From NCBI GenBank assembly GCA_015956445.1, contig WIUZ02000007.1, forward strand, positions 1,550,001 to 1,614,000: 64,000 nt of DNA, read 5' to 3'. Of this stretch, positions 32,901 through 42,225 are shown piece after piece. The first letter of the stretch is position 1; each line of letters starts with the position of its first letter. The position numbers were made by a program, and so were the translations under genes. The DNA comes from Thelephora terrestris. Its lineage: Eukaryota; Basidiomycota; Agaricomycetes; Thelephorales; Thelephoraceae. Below the pieces are notes generated by a model. That model made no database searches and was not told where the DNA came from. It worked only from the letters and a program-made list of their open reading frames with translations.

Positions 32901-34827
32901 TGGTTATGAAGAACTTGGCATCGGGAATCTTGGAAACCAACTGCCCCAGTACAAGAAGGATAGCCGACTCTGGGTCTTTATCCCTGCACTCATCGAGCGC
33001 ATCGATCACAATCACAGTGGAAACTTTTGCCGCGAGAAGGGGTTCCACGATCAGCCTCTGCATCTGGGACAGGAGCGACTCGTTTACGATGTCCGCATTG
33101 GATCGGAGGAGGGGGATAAGGGAGGATCGGAAGGCCGGATATTTCTGTGCGAGTTGGAATGCCAATGTGGGAAAGATGAGGCGGAGGTCGCTTCGATCCT
33201 CCACACCTCTCGAACAGAAGAACGACGCTCCAAGGGAGCCTTCGGCGAAGACCTGTTCTGCAACCGTTTGCGCGATGGCTGTTTTACCCGTCCCGGCGAG
33301 TCCATTAAGCCAAAACACGGGAGGTGTGTCCAAAACTCCGGCCCAACGCTCGATTTCGTTTAACAGGCTCTCGCGTGTCCCCTTCAAGCAACCGTTCCTG
33401 TCTCCGTGCTGATACCCAGCGTCGCGGGCGCGGCGGCAGCTGTTTAGCACCGCCCACTCGTCTACCAAACCATTAGTGCACGCAAAAAGAAAGCGGAGGT
33501 TCACCGGACCTGAATCCTGTAACGGCCAGTCAGCTACTGAGACCAATCGAAGACACAAGCGGCTCACAGTAAGTTTTCGGTTCTGCTCGTACATCGCGTT
33601 CTGTTGGTCGAGCTAGACGGCAATTCAATGGTGCATCCTTGAAGCCACCAGGAGTCAGAACTGACTTGATACTCCATGACGGCATCTCTAGCGCGCTCTG
33701 CGAGTTCGCACACCGCTTGCACGTCCGCGTCGCGTTCGCGGTACTGAGGTGCGGTTGACCGCTCTGAAATGAGGTGCAACTCGTGCTTGATCTCCTCAAG
33801 AGCTCTGAAATAGCTGGGTTTGACCTGAAATTCCGATTTAGACATATCGACACGTACCCCAGTAGGACCTCCCTTCGCTTGGATTCGGCTTCGTCCTCAA
33901 TATTGCTTCCCCCGGGGTTGAATCTACCCAACCTCGCGAGGGTTGACTCTATCCGTTCCTTTACCCCCGGGGCGGTCTAAATAGAATATCAATGGGCGGC
34001 TTGCAACTCGCTCGCGATACTTTTACCTCGCGTAGTTTCAAAAGATCGTGCAAGGAAATCTTGGTTTACCAATCAACCGCAAGCTCTGATGGTAAAAACG
34101 ATGGAGGAAAACTCACGGCCAGCTTTGTGACTTGGTTGTCTATGGATTGTTGTTGCGATAACTATCCCCAAGACGTCAACTTAACCCGATCTCGATCGAA
34201 GACGACCGAAGGCCCACCTGGTAGACAAGGATCGCTCGACGAAGTTGTTCGATGAGGTTTACCACAGTTCCTAAGTCCTGCGCTTTATCGACAATCCGTG
34301 TAGGCCTTCCTTTCCTCTCAAGTTCCTGTAATTGTTTCAAGATGTCGTCTAACGATCTACGGAGAATCAGGCTGGGTCGGAAAGGCCCGAAAACAAGGAT
34401 GCGATACGAACCGTATAAGCTCTTTCCGTCGCTCTGCCTCCTCAGGACTTCCGCTGGCGCTGCCTTTCGTTACGTAGTATTTCAATTTGATAAGCCACGG
34501 AATGAGATCCTTAAGCTTGTCTTCGACATCTTTGCATTCCTGGGATGGATGCCACAGCGATATCATGAGACGATTCGAGGATCACGGGGCGATTCGGCGG
34601 ACGCGCACCTCGTAGTGTCTGATAAGCGCAGTGATGCCTCCCAAACACGATTTGAGAGGCGGGAAAGCATCGGAAGACTCCTTCGCGATGTCTAGCAAGA
34701 TCTTCGTCCCATCGATGCATCGTCGTTTCGTCGCTGCGGGAAGGCGTAAGCTTAGATGGAGGGAATAACCCGGTCCCGTACATGAGCTTGGGGCCATGGA
34801 CCGCAATTTCTCCCGGATTTTTGACAT
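29916..34827 (-). CDS. NACHT-WD40 NLR-type protein
   Basis: Ten exons on the minus strand: 34609-34827, 34412-34539, 34218-34356, 34117-34161, 34027-34059, 33858-33976, 33666-33804, 33568-33600, 31918-33516 and 29916-31859. They join in frame to about 1,465 residues. The N-terminal part (1-280) is the helical region usual in agaric NLRs (SSDAFPPLKSCLGG, KDLIPWLIKLK). The NACHT ATPase follows, with Walker A GLAGTGKT near residue 357 and Walker B VIVIDALDEC near 457, then FITSRPE and a winged-helix-like part. From about residue 870 to the end is a WD40-like beta-propeller (WSPCGQYVATSSG, FSPDGQLMIG). Fungal NLRs act in non-self recognition and regulated cell death; the effector of this one is not evident. 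No breaks are seen; the start MSKIREKLRSM matches relatives. Confidence 0.88.
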
Positions 34828-35984
34828 TAGGGTCGAAAGTTGGATCCGAAGGGTAGTTCGTCGTGATCGTTATCGTCGGAGAGGAGGGCGCCTATCATCA
34901 CGAGGAGACTTTTGGGCGTTGGGCAGAACGTAGATCACCTGATTTGGACCTGAGCAGGCGGCCTTTTACCAGGATGCAGCCACCTCGGATATCCCGAACT
35001 TCTCGCACATCACATTGGCCACGTTGGGAGGAGGTTTGGGCGGACCTCGCCCGAGCGTTGTTTGAATTTCCGTGAGGATCCAGGCATCAGCGCTTCATTC
35101 GTTGGAACAGAAGTTTCTACCGTCACGAGAGTTGGAGAAGATGTTGTTCATCACCGGGGTCGATGTCCGCTGTGGAGTTGCCTGTTCGTACGCTGGTATG
35201 AACACCGCCAGCTGGCTCCTGAAAGCTATAATGTTTCTGGACACTGTCCCTGTTTACTGCACCCTTACCCAAGTATCCCAAGCAGCCTAACATCGGGCTG
35301 AATGGACGCACGTACCCGACGTCCACGGCCATGGATTGCTACAAGGTGAATCGGTTTGGCAACTGCCGAATGAGGTGATCGTTGGCTCAACTTTTACTTC
35401 CCCTTGTCCTCCCCAACCACCACAGACTGAATGCCGGGGCTCGTCCTGCACAGACAAAGGCGAGCGGGAAGGTCTGAGTATGCTCAAGTCCCTTTGATGC
35501 CCCCCAGCTGTTGCAGGTGCTAACTCTCACCTCAATAGACGTACCAAAAAAGGAGCAAGCCCCGAGTGGGTGGTGCGGGGGGAGTGAGTGGTTTGAAAAC
35601 GAGGCGGAGAAGGGGAGCATAAATCGGTCGCCGACAGGATGGCAAGAGTCTCTAGCGAGAGGTAAAATGATAAGGAGAGTGCGGAGATGGTGGTGGGATC
35701 TGTCAGAGCCCGCGGTCTGCGAGGAAGAACTCTCGAACGTTGGCAAGAGGGAGTAGGGGGAGCTCGGAATAGAGGATATCTGAATCAGATGTGCCAGTAA
35801 ACGTAGCAGATCCATTTGGCCCGTTCACTTGAATGCACCTTGGGTAGGGTTGGTACTCCATAAAAGCGGAAGAGGTCACGCTCAAGGTGTGCGCGGCGGA
35901 AACCCCAGACAGGGCGTCGCTCAACCCCGTGCCATTGCCATGGCAGACGAACTGTAAATCTGTCTCTTTCTGTAGTCAGCGCTC
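34828..35984. other. Spacer, no gene supported
   Basis: NLR 5' flank and single-copy sequence. Minus-strand frames at 35387-35812 and 35703-35924 are low-complexity or overlap each other and show no domain. Confidence 0.4.
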
Positions 35985-36290
35985 GACCAATGTGTTACCG
36001 GAGCCGAAAAATATGCCTGTACTCAGTCTAACCCGCTATACCACTTCTTGTGTTGCACTGAAAGGAGGAGCGGGTAACGTGAGAAATCGTGGTTTCCTCC
36101 CAAGAAGTTTAACAAAAGCATTGAAAACGACGCGTTCCCGTCCCTGTCACCACCATATCCATCGTCGCATTGAAGTGAGTCCACCCCTCGTCCCTTTCCT
36201 TCGCGTCGTCAGTCTCGCTCACCCGTTGCGGTTACAGAACGTAGAATTACAGAAAATCCCCCTCGATGCCGCATTTCTGGCATTCGATCG
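35985..36290 (+). pseudogene. ASF1 5' relic (segment B, second copy)
   Basis: Matches 27950-28240. It keeps the upstream flank, the exon 1 region and its intron (donor near 36175, acceptor near 36237) and the start of exon 2 (NVELQKIP). The start codon position reads ATA instead of ATG (ATATCCATCGTC). Homology to ASF1 stops soon after, so only the 5' end was copied. Confidence 0.65.
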
Positions 36291-36305
36291 CGCGGCCCTC
36301 TTGGT
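36271..36305. repeat. Short repeat shared with 43693-43727
   Basis: TTCTGGCATTCGATCGCGCG with its flank recurs with few changes near 43700 (TTTCTGGAGTTCGATCGCGC). It lies at the broken edge of the ASF1 relic, so it may mark a recombination or insertion junction. The origin is unknown. Confidence 0.45.
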
Positions 36306-36641
36306 CACCAAAGTGTTACATTCCTCAATTTTCCCCGAACCGCTTTGGACTCAGTACTCTCATCGCATTGAACACTGCAATTTCCGATCTGGCGCTCTGA
36401 GTTATGTCCATGTCCGTGGAAATACTGTGGTAAGTGTGTCAGTTTGTAGTTTGACTGACGCGACGACAGGCGGCGACCATAACAGCATCGGGCCATGGGG
36501 CCACGTCCCACACCCCTTCCGTCCCAGGAGACGCGTGAAAGTCTGACTCGGACATTCGACACCTCAAGCTCAAGCTTCGAAGTACTCATGGCATAGCTAT
36601 TCCAATCCGGTCCATACACCACTGCGATCTCCGACACACTT

Positions 36642-36728
36642 AGGCTGGAATCCAGCCTCGAATTCAGAGGCGGAGGAGAGACGGTTTGCGAGGGGACGGT
36701 ACCTAGGGGGACGACGCCTCTGAATTAC
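36642..36728 (-). mobile_element. Small MITE-like insertion, copy 1 (87 bases)
   Basis: Flanked by direct repeats CGACACACT at 36633-36641 and 36729-36737. It starts TAGGCTGGAATCCAGCCT, a near-perfect hairpin, and the segment GAATTCAGAGGCG reappears inverted at the other end. Most of it matches, in reverse orientation, the insertion at 41495-41566. It is too short to code for anything and must be non-autonomous. The superfamily is unknown. Confidence 0.65.
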
Positions 36729-37154
36729 GACACACTGGGCTAGTTTAACACGTTCGGGATCAACTTCCGTCGTTGCAATCCGCCAGAACGGTCTCCCAAT
36801 GAGTCCGCTCCCTCAGCTGCTACTCGTCGTGATGATGACACTGACCCAACCGTTTCGTTGTACACCAACAGAGCTCACGTCCAATTAACTGAAGATCAAA
36901 CCTCACAGTGGCCCATTGTGGTTAGTTTGTGGAGACACGGGCTGAACCAACGGCCGGATACAAGTCAACGGACCAGGCGGCATCAGCGAAACCGCCGGTC
37001 GCTGTGGTGCTGCAAGGGGCGCTTAAGGGTGCTGCGTTTCTGTGAGTTCATTTCCAGGCCCCTCACGGCGTCGCAGCTACAGCTGATGCAGAACACCTCA
37101 AATTCGGTATGAATATTCAAAGTTTGACCGATTAACTTGCCCCCCCATCCCCAG

Positions 37155-37769
37155 AAAACTCCACCTACGGCTGCTTCGTCCAAATGTTCAGCCAACAAGA
37201 CATAGACTCCCCTCAAGCCAAGCTCATTTACTCGATCTGCGAGGGATTCGAGAAGAGGGACGTAGACCTCATCACCAAAGATTTGCATAAAGATCATCGA
37301 CGTATCTATCACCCTTGATCCCTTGGCATGCCGGAGCAGACCAAAGAGGAGTACGTTCAACTACTCACGGAGATTATGAACCTTTGGACCGATGCCCCCG
37401 AGGTGAGTCATGCTGGTTGTTGACCTCTTTCCCAGGCTGATTCACTCCTGCAGATGGCTATCCATTCCATCATAGAAACTCCAGGGACGGTCGTCGCTCA
37501 TGTAGGTATACCAAACATTCGGATCAACGCCATAATCTCAACACGGCCCTTACCCACCCTCATAGCTCTCAAACAAAGTGAAGACCTCAATCGGTGTGGA
37601 AATGATTCGTGAATCAATGTTTGTCTTCCGGATCACCGCCGACGAAGACGGAGCCCTGAAGATCACGCAGATCGATGATTTTACCGACACCAAATCCCAA
37701 AATGACTGGTTCAAGGCCATTGCCGAAGCAAAAGCCAAGAGGGAGCGGCCTTCTTTGTGTGCTGGCTGA
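37155..37769 (+). pseudogene. SnoaL/NTF2-like protein with one stop codon in frame
   Basis: Exons 37155-37402, 37454-37501 and 37566-37769 join in frame to an NTF2-like alpha-beta barrel protein of a type common in agarics: KLIYSICEGFEKRDVDLI, MPEQTKEEYVQLLTEI, HSIIETPGTVVAH, RESMFVFRITADEDGALK and IDDFTDTKSQNDWF. One codon (TGA near 37313, between RRIYHP and SLGMPEQ) interrupts the first exon; an arginine codon CGA is expected there, a single C-to-T change. Translation could restart at the methionine just after it, giving a shorter protein that lacks the first helices. The true first exon upstream is not clear. The reaction is unknown. Confidence 0.6.
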
Positions 37770-37951
37770 TCGCGGGATGTGGAACCAGCGCACGCTACAG
37801 CAGAGGGAACACTTTTGCATTGTGTAACACGCTGGTTGGTTTGTGTTGGCTGTAAACTCAATCCGAACTTCATGCCCTGGAAAACTAAACTCAATATACC
37901 AGTTGAAGTTCACTAAAAGCCAATCCTGGGATCCGTGCGGCCGAACACACC

Positions 37952-38286
37952 ATGGTGGTGGGATACAAGCAGTCGCAAACCGAGGTGAGGTACATCGGGC
38001 ATGGGAAGATGACGGCCCAATGGTTCGAGGGAAAAATAACATTCAAAGCGATCCTGGCCGTGTTGGAGGTGGTGAGGGACTGGTATTCGACTGGGGGTCC
38101 GGGAGGCAGTTCTTCATTTCCAAGAAACTGTTGGTGACGGTGAGGTATACGCATCATGATACGGTGACAAAGGTGGTTCTCGTCCGGCAACATCCGAGTC
38201 CGTGGGATTATGTTTTCGCATCAGAGAAAATCCTTGACTCGGGAACATGCAAGGAACATGTGTGGTTAATGATATACGAGAAGTAA
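37952..38286 (+). pseudogene. Unrecognised small protein, probably frameshifted
   Basis: The first frame (MVVGYKQSQTEVRYIGHGKM to about 38100) and a second frame (QFFISKKLLVTVRYTHHD to the stop at 38286) read as one continuous protein, but they are in different frames with no usable intron between them near 38100-38110. Both parts look coding (charged and hydrophobic residues alternate, no low complexity). I do not recognise the family. Either a recent frameshift or an unusual splice is possible. Confidence 0.3.
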
Positions 38287-39076
38287 CCCCCACATCGTGC
38301 AGACGCGAGATCACAATCAAGGGTCTAAGCTAAAGAATAGCTCCCATTCAAAGTGTCCTCAACACCGGTGATAATTCAATGACGCACAGGCTTCGCACGT
38401 TAAGCCACAAGGAAAGCGTCCGACGGTCACACTGATCGTTTGGTTTTTGGACACCCTTCAAGTCGTAACGGGGCGAGGGCATCAATCACACGGGATCCTG
38501 AAAGGTAATTTGGCACTGAAAAGGTGCTTATCCCCCGGGCCTACATTCTCTTTCCGTCCGGTTGTGATGGAACTTCTCACCCCGAGATACGTACCTAGGC
38601 CACCGGTATCAAATATACTTAAAGTCGATGTGAAGGTCGCAATCTCTCCAGGATTCTTGGCCATCAGAGTTAACGTTTGTTGATAAAGGGTTTTTATTTC
38701 AAAGGCATAAAGAAGCGAAGAGAAAATACTAGGGCTACACCGATCTGAGGAAACAGGGAGGATCGATCAGAACTTTGAAAGCAAAGGGCAGTAAACGAAA
38801 ACAAAGGAGCAGAGCAGACTAAAAGCAAAATCCGTGTGGTGGTGCATGATGAATCTGTGGCTAGTGCAAGGGAGGAGAGATCCGGGACTGGAGACTTGAC
38901 GATGTGAAGAAAACAGCACCAGAAATGAAGTGTGTCCTAATGTGAGCAAAGACGAAAGCGATACGACAAAACACGAAAACAACGACGGATGTATGCAAGT
39001 GCGAAGATAACGATGATGCAAACGATGTGAGATGGCGAATTTGAAATGTCCATGGACGACGAAACCAGCGATTCAA
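38287..39076. other. Spacer, no gene supported
   Basis: No convincing frame or splice pattern on either strand. Confidence 0.4.
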
Positions 39077-39683
39077 TCAGAAGTCTCCGGGTCCCTTGTC
39101 ATATTTCCTCGGCTGCATCGGCTTTCCTCTTGAATTGGGGAAAACCATCAGAAAAGATATCGTGGGCAAACGAGAGAACACGTACTGTACGAACTTGGGG
39201 GGGTTCCCCGCCGGTCTGCGATAGAGTCATGCGCATCAGATGTGATGCCGGGAGTTAGAGCAGGGAACAGCACGTACTTGGGCTTCTCTACTGGTTTGGG
39301 CAGGATTGGTCTGAGCCTTGCCGTGGATTGTTGCTGGGTCGAAGTTGACGTAGCTGTGGATGTATTCGGCGTGCTGGTTGATGCACTTGTGGTATTGGCA
39401 GATGTACTCACGGTGTTGGTTGTGGTTGTGGTAGTGTTAGCTAGGTTAAGAATGGAAACCCGCGGATCAGTTTCACTCCTCGATCAATCGACTCGCACAA
39501 GACAAGAATTGGGGAGGGAACGAACATACCTGGGGGGCTACAAGAATTCGAAGCACACCGGGAGGGGGGGGGGACAAAGGTGAGACAAAAGTTGTGTGGG
39601 TGACGCGAACAAATTACGAACTTGTGGATCTTGTTTTTTACGACCTTACCCTGGTGGTAGGAGTTGTCCTGTTGTTTATCCAT
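39077..39683 (-). CDS. Small Thr/Ser-rich hypothetical protein
   Basis: Likely exons on the minus strand are 39650-39683 (MDKQQDNSYHQ), 39278-39440 and a last exon ending near 39077. The second exon encodes a Thr/Ser/Asn/Gln-rich stretch (TTTTTTNTVSTSANTTS) followed by ARLRPILPKPVEKPK. The phases of the first two exons agree. The last exon has two possible acceptors, both ending in a basic tail (MQPRKYDKGPGDF). No domain is recognised and the low complexity makes this call weak. Confidence 0.35.
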
Positions 39684-40984
39684 GGAGGTGAGACAGATGG
39701 GAAGATGGGGAGGATGGTATGTCAGGAGGATGCTCTGGACTGGGAGGCTGGGGGTGGAGGAACTCACCACTCATTGCAAACGGCTTATATTCTCCTCCTC
39801 GCAGGACGTGTGGTGAATTATCCAAGCGAAAACTCAGCAGAAAAGGTCCACGGCAAACAGTCTATCGTCATGCACGATTCTCTGGAGGTGGGACGTGTTG
39901 CCGTTCACAGAAGGTCTGGGTTGGTAGTCCGGAATGCCTAACAAATCACAATATCCGGGTGCACAGGATAATCGGGGGACAAGGGGTAGGCGAATGCGAA
40001 TCCACGGCCTGAGAAGGGGCCACACAGAGGAAACTACCACCGTTCTCCATGTCAGGGTAGCTCACCGTCCTGTGCGATTGAATTGAAGAGGGTCGCATCC
40101 ACACGGAATCTGAAACTCACCTAACTTTGAGCTGAGAGTGCCGTGCGCGGTTTTGCCATGATTCAAACAGGGTGATACATATCGACCGCCACATCAACCG
40201 TATTTTCGGGGAGCATGACTATCCCTGGTCGTGGTATTTTGTTTGTTGTGACTGCGCAAAAAAAGGCAGGACGTTTGAGGAACCCAGGAGACTCAGCAAC
40301 TTGGTGCGCCATGCTGCTGAGCACTGCAGTTCAGTGATGTGAAGGTCAGGTGAAAGAGAGGATCGGATCACCAGCCACCATCACGGATTTACTCCTGTGC
40401 ATTCCCCTGCGCGCTCCAGGCTGTCGACTCCTTAATCCGACTTAGGAAACTAGCCATGCTTGTTTTTCGTACGGAACCTGCTCCCCCGTCCAGTCAATTT
40501 AGTTGAAGGACGGTCGCCGCAGGGCATGACGAACAACAACCCGGGCATCCAACCCTGAGCCCGTCCCGCTGGAACCTACTTCCCTTCGATGGAAAAATTC
40601 GCACACATCACCTCCCTTTCCCTGAGAATTTGGTCGAGTGGCAGTCATAGGGTACAAACTCAACGAAAGTTACGACCCGACGGCCACGCCATCTCGTAGA
40701 CAAATTGGCGCCGCATCCCCGTTGTCACCTCTCGACGGCCGACCCTTCGCCTGCCTCAGATCATGGCAAACCGGTGGATTTGGCACGTGCTACCATTCTG
40801 TCGTGCGGTTTTTTTCTCATTGCGTGGTCGAACGTAATCTCTAATGGCTGGACTGTTCTTTGGCTTACTAGTAGCCCCAGCGCACGACGCAAACCTTGCG
40901 ACTCCATGTGACCAGGCTCTAGGACACGCTTCATTCTCAACTCGAGCCCGAGCTATTGAGGTCTTACACGGAAGACGTTGTGAG
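39684..40984. other. Spacer, no gene supported
   Basis: No recognisable gene, RNA or repeat. Confidence 0.4.
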
Positions 40985-41152
40985 CCGAAATATGGCAATT
41001 CCACCAATGTCGTCTACTAACGCGCAAACGTTCTACTGTCGTTACCCCACATGGATCCTCAGGCTCTCAACACTTAGAAGAACCGCCGATATGTGGGTCA
41101 ATACGACTGGTCAACATGTCTTGCTCACTAAAAAACATGTAGATGGCACTCC
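40985..41152 (+). pseudogene. Ghost of a BTB copy (3' end only)
   Basis: 41093-41152 (GGGTCAATACGACTGGTCAA, then TGTCTTGCTCACT and ATGTAGATGGCACT) closely matches the DNA just after the stop of BTB-2 (20882-20945) and more loosely the 3' flanks of BTB-1, BTB-3 and BTB-4. The 100 bases before it resemble an eroded zinc-ribbon exon (for example TFYCRYP in place of TYQCQMC). It is followed at once by an orphan BTB upstream block, the same junction as between neighbouring BTB genes. This looks like the remains of a lost eighth copy. Confidence 0.5.
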
Positions 41153-42225
41153 GAAGGTTCACCACACGGCATCTCCCGTGCACGCCTGACCTCGCCATGG
41201 CACTTCTCAAGAAGCAACTTGGGGTGGAGAGGCAAAGAGGTCAGATAGGGGAGGTCGTATGTGCCGCGTTTGGGTAGTGGATATCCGTGCATGTCGTGAT
41301 TGTTCATTACAAACCCTGTGCGTCCAAGGAAGATTTCTATCGTTAGAATCGCTTCCACTCGTTTTGGATACGGACTGAAGAAATGTGAGGCTGGGAATGT
41401 TCAGCGGGGAGCGGGCTTTTCAGATGCCCTGCAATAAAGCATGGACGGGGAGTCGTTGAGTTGCTAGTCGGAGTCACCAGCCGTGGGACGATGATGTCCC
41501 CCTAGGTATCGTCCCCTTCTAAATCGCGTCCTTCTCGCCTCTGAATTCGAGGCTGAATTCCAGCCTACGATGACCCGGGAAATTTGATTTTTTACTTGGC
41601 TCAGCGTCAACGCTCGCCCCTCTCAGCTCTAGTCCATCATCCCCGTGCTACTGCCGAATATCTCTTCGTCGCACGAGGGAAATTGATTTGATCCATCCTC
41701 TATGGCTGGCGGCTAACACGAGGAAGAACGAGAATGCGGTCGTTGCTTATCTCTCCCTATCACCCTGCATCCCTCTCGCCACCTGTTGTGTCAGATCTGG
41801 GCGAGATTATGGAGAATTCGTGGGCCCCTCTGATTTAACCCAAGTTCCCGCTGACTGACTCCCGTTCGTGTTCAAAGTCTCGGAAGGGACGAAGGGGACG
41901 ATTCGAGTCACGCAGATAAAACGAATTTGGCTTGTCAGAACAGTACGAAACGGAAGGAGTGTATTCTATCGCACCCACATCCTTCGGTATGTCGAGTATT
42001 TGCCCCAGGCCAAGGAAGCGTAGGGACTTGAGCGGATCACAGGGCTCCACCCAGGCGGTGTACGTTCCATTTTTCTCATCGTCGTCTTATATCCCCGACT
42101 TCAAACCTCAATCGCTTCCTCATAAAAAGCGGAAGGAGGCCGCGAGTGGTGGAAAAAGTGCTCAGCAACGGGCGGATTAGTGAGCCCTTTTCGCACCTGA
42201 CCGGGATATCACTGAGATTTTCTTT
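41153..42225. repeat. Segmental duplication A, second copy
   Basis: Aligns to 26918-27900 in the same orientation. It starts with the orphan BTB upstream block (41157-41216) and carries a small MITE-like insertion (41495-41566) that is absent from the first copy. Near 42060-42180 a plus frame (YIPDFKPQSLPHKKRKEAAS) ends with a nuclear-localisation-like KKRK. The matching place in copy A1 lacks this end, so an unrecognised gene 3' end may sit here. Confidence 0.8.
41495..41566 (+). mobile_element. Small MITE-like insertion, copy 2 (72 bases)
   Basis: Flanked by ACGATGA at 41488-41494 and 41567-41573. The homologous segment at 27270-27290 has a single ACGATGA and no insert, so the empty site is in the same window. 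The reverse complement matches the element at 36642-36728, including the AGGCTGGAAT hairpin and CCTAGGGGGAC, but lacks about the last 13-15 bases. Confidence 0.75.

Noticed and set aside
35387-35812. 142-codon minus frame
   Set aside because: Ser/Pro/Leu-rich composition without a recognisable domain; it overlaps other frames.
39077-39650. An 8-base exon (CCCCCCAG) in the Thr-rich gene
   Set aside because: Skipping it and using the next acceptor gives a matching phase, so the extra exon is not needed.
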